A DNA stretch of 64,000 nt from Cephalotus follicularis. Taxonomy: Eukaryota; Streptophyta; Magnoliopsida; Oxalidales; Cephalotaceae. Under the pieces are notes generated by a model that saw only the letters and a list, made by a program, of their open reading frames with translations, was not told where the DNA came from and ran no database searches. Where the stretch lies: assembly GCA_001972305.1 (NCBI GenBank), contig BDDD01002250.1:62001-126000 (forward strand). The letters are read 5' to 3'. Position 1 is the first letter of the stretch. Each line of letters opens with the position of its first letter. This document shows, piece by piece, positions 55,990-64,000 of this stretch. A program made the position numbers and the translations under genes.

Positions 55990-57243
55990 AAATGGACAGA
56001 AGGAGAACACGTGCTAGAGCTTGAGCTGTTGAGCAAATGCCCCTAAGGAAGCGAATGTCCCACACCGGATGAATGTTCCCCAAGATGAGAGGGATCCGAT
56101 GACCAGTATTGATGATTACTTTCAATAGTAGATGGCCTTTAATATGGCTAATGCGGAAGAGATGTGCCAGTACCACGCGCAAGCTCAGCCGCGACATAGA
56201 GCTCCTGACCATTGCCCGAGAGAGCATGGTAATCAGTTTGGGAGGAACTGTGAAAGGTTCACGAGGCAGAATCCACCCAGTTTCTGATGGGAACTTGATG
56301 CTACTATTGCTAAGAGATGGCTACAAGATTTATAAAAAATCATTGAAGTGATGGACTGTCCATACGATCAAAAATTGAAGTTTGTTGTATACCATCTATG
56401 GGGTGAGGCCACTCATTGGTGGGAGATGGTCAAAGCAAAGTGGGAATCTCAAAGGCTTGACAGCACTTGGGACAGATTCCAGACAGAGTTCTTGGAGACC
56501 TATGTTCCACGGATTGAGCAAGAGCGACGGGAGATGGAGCACTTGGAGTTATGACATGGGGAGATGACGGTGACAGAGTATCAAGCAAGGTTCATAGAGC
56601 TAGCCAGACATTCACCCTATCTAGTGGCTGACGATGGGAAAAAGATACGGAGATTTCTTAGGGGTCTGCGGCCGTATCTTCGGTCATGAATTAGGGCTAT
56701 GGAACTGGGGACTTTTGTGGTGGTGGCTCAGATAGCAAGACTACTGGAGAGCATATCCAGTGAAGATCGGGCTGAGAAGGCTCGCACACAATAGAACAAA
56801 TAGAGTTCTACACAATCCAGACCAGCATCATCAAAATGGCAAGATGGTGGTTCTCTATCGAAGTCGTCCAAAAGCAAGTCTCAGCAGACAGCTTCACAGG
56901 GTTCTCCTAGCCAGTGGAGTAATGCTAGATCCGGAGGTTGTTTCTATTGTGGTCGTGCAGGCCACCAACATAAATATTGCTGGAGGTACAATGGCTGGTG
57001 CTTGAGGTGCAGAGCACCTGGTCATTCGGTGAAAGATTGTCTGAAGAGTTCAGCTACAGCGCCTACTGGGCCAGGAAGTAGTAGTGGTGCTGCGGCAGGA
57101 CCGTCACAAAGGAGGGACACCGGCAAGGGCATCGCAAAAGGTAGAGTTTTCGTACTTGCTTAGACAGAGGTTCCAGAGTCGACTTCCGTTGTTGGAGGTA
57201 CTCTGTATATCTATGGTTTTTCTGCTAAAGTGTTGATGGATTC
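55990..57243 (+). pseudogene. Gag and protease start, F2 second copy
   Basis: LKFVVYHLWGEATHWWEMVK, STWDRFQTEFLETYVPRIEQ and a zinc-knuckle region near 56935-57045 match 28195-29302. VPESTSVVGGTLYI-type protease lead-in and LMDSG end at 57243. Confidence 0.82.
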
Positions 57244-59364
57244 TGGTCACACCTCGTTTAAGAGAAACGACATATAAGTAGTAAAGGCAATTAACACATA
57301 AAATACAGCTCATGTAAAATCCATAAAATTTAAACTTTAACCAGAAGTCAGCTGCGGAAGCATAAATTCATAAGCTGTAACCCGTAACGTGCATCCCATA
57401 CTACACACTACTCAAATACAAGCCCATCATTGTTAATCTCCCACAAACGGAGCGTGATCACAGTACAAGTTAAATTCCATCGTAAATTAAACCCATAAGT
57501 ACGGTACATTAAAATTCCTTTAACAACTCAGTTTATTACATAACAGGAGAACAGTAAAACTAAGAACATCATAACAACTTCGTTCATTGTCCATGCCAGT
57601 CCAATCGGTCCACCGAATCAATCTGTAAAGTAGGGGGTTAGCCTTTGTCCTCACTCGGCTAAGTCATAAAAGTAGCTCGGGGTCAACATTAGATGCATGT
57701 CATGATATGAATGCATGAATGATGCACTGCAGTAGAAATTCCAGTTTATATATATATACGAAAATATATATATTTAACAGTACGGTAAATATCAGTGGGT
57801 ACATATATAAGAAAATATATGTATGCAGAAACAGTACAGTAGTAACCTGGCCAGGGCTACATCAACAAGCACAGTAATGTCCGAGAAGGACCAACAGGCA
57901 GTACAGGATGTCCACATAGGACCACAACAATAGGCAGTATTTGTAGCGCCGCCAACTCTTGGCCCCACGCTACACTCCCACTTCGGTCCCTACTTCAGGC
58001 AACCGAGCGAGGCAACAGTACAGTGAGTTACCCAGCCATACTCCTGGCCCCTAGGTCAACCCTGCCACTAGCCGGCGTTGGCAACCTCCATCATGCAACT
58101 AGTGTCTCAAGCACAAACACATAGCAATTCACAGAGCAAACAATGAATTCAAGCAGTAACAGTGCAGTACAGTAGTGATCGTTTAGATCCACAACAGGCA
58201 GTTCATTTCAAAATGTTTTGAATCTCATATCATTTGAAATATTCATTTTCAGTATAAAATATTCTTTGAAACAGTTCAGTAGGTGGGAAATTACTCCCTC
58301 AGTATGTTCGAAAATATAATAACATTCATTTCATATTTCCGTACTCAACATAGCAGATTTATATGCATTTCTAAAGTAATAACTTAGAAATCATAAACCA
58401 ATTTCAAACAGTCAAGAACAGGCAGTAAAACAGTACATATGCGATGCATACAAATGCTCTAATGCATCCTAAGCGAAAACGGGATCGTTGAGCATCAAAC
58501 CGTAAAAACTGTCCAAACAGGGCTTCCCCTACCTCTGGCCTCAAGTTAGAAGTCGAAATTCCACCTCTTTTAGTATTCCACGAAGTCACTTGAGTCCCCA
58601 GGTACGACTTGGAAGCTCCCTGGCTCGTCCTAGCAGCTGGTGTGCAAGCTCCAACCTTCCTTGCTCAACAATTGTTGTTAAGTCTCTCTCTCAAGTTCTC
58701 TTGCTCTCTTTTACCACTCACAGAGTCTCTATCAAGTCTCTGGTTCTTTATCAGTAACACAGAAGGCAACAAGGGGGGGTGAGGGTCTACTCTTATGCCA
58801 CACTCCTTTGTTTTCTTCTGCCAAAACAACCAGATTAACTCCTCCCTTTCCATGCTAACCAGGTGCAACATGTGTCATTGTCTTCCTCCTCACAGGCCAT
58901 GCACTGGAGGATTCTTTCTCTTCCCCATGCCCTGTTGTTGCAGGTATGTCTGGAATCACGGGCATGCATCGCCACGTTCTTAAACGTCTGCCAAGATGCC
59001 TGATAAAAGGCAAGAAAACACCTCTATGCGACACGATCATCTGCTGTCATGAATGTGCAGAACACATCGCAAAGCGTCGATAGTTACATGTAGGCGTCGG
59101 CGCTTATGTGTTGTATTTAAACGCGCATTTTAACGGCTTAAGCGTCATTGCTCCAAGTCTAGGCGTCAGCGCTTTAACCCTAAAACTATGCCGTTTTACC
59201 AAAACACACATTTAACATTCCCCTCACAATTGGATTCCAATTCCTTCATCATCAGTGTTTGGGAAACATCATCAAATTCGAAAAAATCCATCACTTTATT
59301 AATTTCACAAATAAAATACATTTACACTGTGAAATTACAATTCATGAAAATTACGAGCGTTACA
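57244..59364 (-). repeat. 3' LTR of the minus-strand F2-type element
   Basis: Plus-strand left end TGGTCACACCTCG, right end TACGAGCGTTACA. Internal phrases complement the F2 LTR (for example CCTTTGTCCTCACTCGGCTA at about 57644). Palindrome-type words at 59072-59175. Confidence 0.9.
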
Positions 59365-59365
59365 T

Positions 59366-59385
59366 CCACCCCTCCTTCAAAGAAA
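59366..59385 (-). promoter_or_regulatory. Polypurine tract, minus-strand F2
   Basis: The complement reads TTTCTTTGAAGGAGGGGTGG next to the LTR start TGTAACGC. Confidence 0.88.
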
Positions 59386-59410
59386 TTTTGTCCTCGATAT
59401 TTAAACCAAT

Positions 59411-60139
59411 CTAGAACAAATGCGGGTAGCATTCTCGGATATCCTCCTCACGCTCCCAAGTTGCTTCATCAGGTTGGTGGAACTGCCACTGAACCTTGAC
59501 CATAGAGATGGTTCGGTTCCTCAAAATCTGCGTCTTCCGATCAAGAATCCGCACAGGCAACTCTTCACAAGATAGGTCATCTCGCACCGGAACAGTATCA
59601 TGATCCAGGGCATGTGATGGGTCCGGGATATATCTCCTCAACATTGATACGTGGAAGACGTCATGCACGTTTGACAGTGCAGGAGGTAAGGCGAGCTCGT
59701 AGGCCACTTCCCCCACTCTCTCCAAAATCTCGAAAGGACCAATGTAGCGAGGAGCTAATTTGCCCTTCCTCCCAAACCTTTGCACGCCCTTCCATGGTGA
59801 AACCTTCAAGAACACATGATCACCCACACCGAAGGTTAAAGGCCTTCTCTTGACGCTGTCAGTGTAGCTCTTCTGCTGACTCTGAGCAGCAAGCAGCTTC
59901 TTTTTGATCGACCTGATCTTCTCTGAAGTTTCCTCCACTAACTCAGTCCCGAGTAAGGGTCGCTCCCCGACCTCATCCCAACATACAGGAGATCTGCACT
60001 TCCTCCCATACAACGCTTCAAACGGTGCCATGCCGATACTGGAGTGATAGCTGTTATTATAAGAGAACTCTATCAGAGGAATGTGATCCTCCCAAGTTCC
60101 AGCAAAATCAATAATGCAAGCCCGTAGCATATCCTCCAA
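59411..60139 (-). pseudogene. Integrase C-terminal part with chromodomain, F2
   Basis: Begins LRACIIDFAGTWEDHIPLIE and NSYHSSIGMAPFEALYGRKC (end of the catalytic core), then GDHVFLKVSPWKGVQRFGRK, LAPRYIGPFEILERVGEVAY and HDVFHVSMLRRYIPDPSHAL. It ends in a chromodomain-like tail: LPVRILDRKTQILRNRTISM, VKVQWQFHQPDEATWERE, REC YPHLF at the C-terminus. Chromodomain tails are thought to steer chromovirus insertion to heterochromatin. Open over 242 residues, within a broken element. Confidence 0.92.
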
Positions 60140-60840
60140 GGTCTGGAAGGTACGCTAAGACTGCCCATCGGTCTGAGGGTCGAAGGCAGTACTCAGGTTC
60201 AGCTTCGTCCCGAAAGCTGTCTAAAATCTCTTCCAGAAGTTGGAAGTGAAGATGGCATCTCTATCACATACGATGCTGAGTGGAACACCGTGTAGCCTCA
60301 CTATCTCCTTTACATACAAACGAGCTAGCTTGCTCGCAGAATCAGTATGGTGAGTCTGTCCACGACAACCCACACGGCGTTGTGACAGTTTCGAGTCAGA
60401 GGAAAACCCGAAACGACATCCATCGTAACATGTTCCCACTTCCACTCTGGAATTGGCAAAGGTTGTAGCAAACCTTCCAGTCTCTGGTGCTCGGCCTTAA
60501 TTGTCTGGCAAGTCAAACACCTTGCCACATACTCAGCGATCTCTCATTTCATACCGGGCCACCAGTAATACTTCTTCATGTCTTGATACATTTTAGTGCT
60601 ACCAGGATGAATATTGTGCAGAGATTTATGAGCCCCACGAAGTAGTTCATCCTTCAGTCTTGGTTCATTCGGAAGACACACACGTCCCTGATATCTCAGA
60701 ATACCATCAGCATACACTCGAAAATCGGATCCCGAGTCCAGGTTCTCTCGAATCCGTTGCAACTCCGGATCATGTGGTTGTGCATCCCTGATGTGATCCA
60801 CTAACACAGGCTGTACTCGCATGTCAGCCAAAAAGATCCC
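60140..60840 (-). pseudogene. Integrase N-terminal and core, F2
   Basis: [40 protein letters not shown] and [20 protein letters not shown] form the zinc-binding part. [20 protein letters not shown] and [20 protein letters not shown] belong to the catalytic core. Broken. Confidence 0.88.
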
Positions 60841-60879
60841 CGGTTACAGATTAAACGGAGACCATTCTTGGAAGTCTTC

Positions 60880-61476
60880 TAACATCTTCCATTGCGACAC
60901 CATCGCAGTGGCAAGCATAGCCTTGCGGCTCAAGGCGTCAGCGACCGCATTCGCTTTCCCCGGGTGGTACCGAACACTGCAATCATAATCATTAAAGAAT
61001 TCTACCTACCTGCGCTGCCTCATGTTCAGTGTATCTTGACAAAACAGGTACCTCAAGCTCTTGTGATAGCTAAAGATCTCAAACTGCGCCCCATAAAGAT
61101 AGTGTCTCCACTTCTGAAGGGCGAAAATAATAGTTGCAAGCTCAAGGTCATGAGTCGGGTAATTTTCTTCATACGGCTTTAGCTTCCTCGAGGCATATGC
61201 AATCACTCTGCCTCGCTGCATCAATACACAGCCCAAACCCTTACCTGATGCATCACTATAGACTGCAAAGCCTTCATTACCCTCAGGTAATACCAAGACA
61301 GGAGCGAAAACCAACCAATCCTTCAGTTCACAAAAACTAGCCTCACAGTCTTTGTCCCAGGCAAAAGGAGTCTTCTTCTGGGTCAGTCTGGTCAGGGGCT
61401 CGGCTATCCTTGAAAAGTTCTGGATAAATCTCCTGTAATATCCTGCCAAACCAAGGAAACTGCGCACCTCAGTCAC
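60880..61476 (-). pseudogene. RNase H and RT connection, F2
   Basis: [60 protein letters not shown] and [20 protein letters not shown]. Confidence 0.9.
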
Positions 61477-61491
61477 ATTCTTCGGTTGCGG

Positions 61492-62433
61492 CTAGTCTCG
61501 TACCACTTCAGTCTTTGACAGATCCACCGCCAAGCCTTCTCCAGATACTATGTGACCGAGAAAGATCACATGGTCAAGCCAGAACTTACACTTGCCAAAC
61601 TTGGCGTACAACCGTTGCTCTCTGAGAACCTGCAATACTAGCCTCAGATGACGAGCGTGCTCCTCCTCGCTCCTCGAATATACCAATATGTCATCGATAA
61701 ACACCACAACGAACTGGTCCAGGTATGGTGGAAATACATAATTAATCAATGACATAAAAGCTTTCGGTGCATTGGTAACACCAAACGGCATCACCAGGAA
61801 CTCGTAATGACCATACCGTGTCCGGAAGGCAGTCTTCTCAATGTCTCCTTCCCTTACTCTCAGCTGGTGGTAACCTGACCTCAAGTCGAGCTTGGAAAAC
61901 ACCCTCGATCCTTGCAACTGATCAAACAACTCCTCAATGTGGGGTAAAGGATACTTGTTCTTGATAGTTGCCTTGTTCAACATTCGGTAGTCGATACAGA
62001 GCCTCATCGACCCATCCTTCTTCTTGACAAACAGAACAGGTGCTCCCCACGTGGAAACACTAGGTCGAATAAAACCCTTATCGATCAGGTCTTGCAACTG
62101 CAATTTCAGTTCCCTCAATTCTTCAGGAGCCATTCTATACGGTGCTTTAGAAATAGGAGTTGTACCTGGTATAAGGTCGATAACAAACTCCATATTTATC
62201 CTTGGTGGCAAAGACCCCAAGTCATCAGGAAATACATCTGGAAATTCGCTCACAACTGGAATTTCCTCCAAGCTCACGCCTTTCTCTTTCCTTCGATCAA
62301 TCACATAGGCCAGATATCCCTCGTATCCCTTCTCTAGGTACCTCGATGCTCGAATGAAAGATATGATCGGTGTCGAGAACCCCTTGTCTCCCTTGAACTG
62401 AAAAGTCGTTCCATCGGGCAGACAAAAATCCAC
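61492..62433 (-). pseudogene. Reverse transcriptase, F2 minus copy
   Basis: [77 protein letters not shown] and [20 protein letters not shown] (catalytic I-D-D). Open for 313 residues; about 90 percent like 29700-30675 at protein level by eye. Confidence 0.92.
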
Positions 62434-62442
62434 AGTCTTATT

Positions 62443-62638
62443 CTAGCAATCCATGCGAGCACGGTGTGCTGATAGCCAATCCATCCCCAATATAACATCG
62501 AAATCACGGATAGGGAGCACAATCAAATCTGCATACAAGGGAATCCCTACCATAGACATCTCACAACTCCTATATACCGAGTCAGTATACATGGAAGTCC
62601 CAGTCGGTGTACTCATATCAAGTATGTATGACATGCAG
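62443..62638 (-). pseudogene. Protease remainder, F2 minus copy
   Basis: [20 protein letters not shown] and [17 protein letters not shown], matching 29505-29690. The active-site side is absent because an LTR starts at 62639. Confidence 0.88.
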
Positions 62639-64000
62639 TGTCACACCCCGTTCCCATAACAACAATAAAAGTGGTGGCAATCAACATATAAATCCGGCTT
62701 ATGAATATTACCATAAATTTAAAACTTTCCATATCCATTAACAACTTGCGGAAGCATATAATATAAGCTGAATCATAACGCAACATGCATCCCATACTAC
62801 ATGCTACAATAGTAAACATCATCAAAGTTAACTGCCCTCAAACGGAGCATGAACAATATTCATTATTACAACCATTCATTTATTACAATGATCCATTAAC
62901 ATTTCTCATAAGTAAAAACAACATAAAACTCCATTCGATCCACGGAGCTCAAAGGTAACAATTCGCTGCATCAACCTGAAATCAATCTGAAATTGTAGGG
63001 GGTTAGCCTTTGTCCTCACTCCGCTAAGTATAAATACAGTTTGGTTTCAATGATAATGCATGTCATGTATGAATGCACAGTGATGCAGTACGGTATATAT
63101 AACAGTATATACATATATGTATCTATATATGCATATTCACAGTAAAGGTGCAACCCGTTAGGGCTACATCAACACAATCACGGTCATGTCCTCAGCGGAC
63201 CAATCACAATCATGTCCTCAAAGGACCAGACAATCCATCAGTTATGCCTCAACGGGCCAACAATCCAGTCCGAGTCCGATATCTACCACCCGAAGGTTGG
63301 TAGTATCACATATCGATGCTAACCGGCACGTAGGAGGGGAAAGCTCGATCAAACAATCAATCAAACACGTCCAAAGGACCAACCACTACGAAGCGACGCT
63401 AACCGTCCCAGACCAGAAAAGCTCGCGGCTATCTGGCCCCAAGCTGGGAAAGCTCGCCCCATGTTGATACTAACCGTCCAGGGATAGGAAAGCTCACAGG
63501 CTAACCGGCACATGGCTAGGAATAGCTCGACCATCCATCAGCTAACCGTCTCGTGGTGCTAGGAAAGCTCAACAATCCAAAGATGCTAACCGGCCCCGAG
63601 CTAGGAAAGCGCGTAGCTAACTGTCCCGTGGTGCTAGGAAAGCGCGTAGCTAACTGTCCCGTGGTGCTAGGAAAGCTCACAATCAATCAATAACATCCAC
63701 GTTACTAGCACGGCGGCTAAGTAACAACAATAAATACACGGTAAACGATACTAGCACGGTGGCTAAGTACCAACACTATTCACAATCACTATAACAGTGC
63801 AATCACAGCACACACAATACCATTCAAGTATTTTATAGATATAAATACTTGCAACATATATATTTGTCAATATATATAACAATCCTTTTGGAAAACATAC
63901 TTTTCCCTATAACAATGATTTAATAAACCATTTATACACTTCTAAAATGAAGAACATTTTAGAAAACAGGTGATAGCTCAATCAACAATTGTATGCAACG
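62639..64000 (-). mobile_element. F2-type LTR, minus strand, running off the window
   Basis: Opens TGTCACACCCCGTTCC. CCTTTGTCCTCACTCCGCTA at about 63009 matches the other F2 LTRs. It interrupts the protease of the element on its left. Contains a tandem array at 63316-63680. Cut by the window end. Confidence 0.8.
63316..63680. repeat. GCTAACYGTCC...GGAAAGCTC tandem array
   Basis: About nine units of 31-45 bp. The last copies, GTAGCTAACTGTCCCGTGGT plus GCTAGGAAAGCGC, are near identical (63612, 63646), the earlier ones diverged. Confidence 0.85.

Larger units (their letters stand above)
53254..57243 (+). mobile_element. F2 chromovirus, second copy, cut in protease
   Basis: 5' LTR, PBS and Gag relic in the same order as 25173-31417, ending inside the protease at 57243, where a minus-strand LTR begins at its exact terminal dinucleotide. 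Broken at several places. Confidence 0.85.
57244..62638 (-). mobile_element. F2-type chromovirus, minus strand, cut in protease
   Basis: Minus-strand order is protease (62638), RT, RNase H, integrase with chromodomain, purine tract, 3' LTR (59364 to 57244). The best-preserved pol in the window, though broken at several places. Gag and the 5' LTR are missing because another minus-strand LTR starts at 62639. The LTR is a different subfamily from 53254-55879. Confidence 0.87.

Noticed and set aside
53254-62638. One F2 element with an inverted right half
   Set aside because: The orientation change at 57244 coincides exactly with an LTR end, and the two LTRs belong to different subfamilies, so nested insertion explains it better.

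Overview
The window is plant nuclear DNA made almost wholly of nested LTR retrotransposons. I found no convincing host gene, rRNA, tRNA or CRISPR array. The lineages present (Tekay-type chromoviruses, a Tat-lineage Ty3/Gypsy, a Sirevirus-like Ty1/Copia and another long-LTR Copia) point to an angiosperm, probably a eudicot, and to a heterochromatic, repeat-dense stretch. The species cannot be told from the sequence.

Layout, left to right. 1-1367: partial minus-strand Gypsy LTR. About 1480-6329: Tat-lineage remnant with pol on the minus strand and a separate coding relic on the plus strand. 6330-7257: LTR-like Copia piece. 7274-24495: Sirevirus-like Copia element on the plus strand, with about 1.15-kb LTRs, gag, protease, RT-RNase H and an extra third ORF after pol. 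Its middle is occupied by a young minus-strand Gypsy element (family 'F1', 9892-18259) joined to another LTR fragment (18260 to about 19728). 25173-31417: Tekay-type chromovirus (family 'F2') whose 5' LTR carries a 331-bp Mutator-type MITE with a perfect 9-bp target duplication. 32272-51477: a second F1 element on the plus strand. Its 5' LTR contains a 3.0-kb solo LTR (duplication GTATA), and its leader contains a minus-strand Copia (38051-48575). That Copia's 5' LTR contains another 3.0-kb solo LTR (duplication AACAT). 53254-57243 and 57244-62638: two F2-type elements in opposite orientation. 62639-64000: an F2-type LTR that runs off the window.

All coding regions belong to retroelements and are treated as fossils. 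Most elements are broken at several places; the youngest by LTR similarity is the minus-strand F1 element, at about 99 percent over 960 bp. The Sirevirus LTRs are roughly 94-96 percent alike by eye, so it is older than the F1 element inside it.

The most unusual signals are non-coding. A CpG-rich palindromic word (core GCGTCGACGC) is scattered in clusters through LTRs of both Copia and Gypsy elements. GC-rich tracts in F1 are built from a small vocabulary (GGCACCTCGG, GCATGCTC, GGCAGAGGAGAGCTC), and one copy sits inside pol. Two conserved hairpins recur: CTGACCCATT...AATGGGTCAG in three LTRs and a TATAYNCTG...CAGTATATA module in F1. All identities and ages are estimates by eye.
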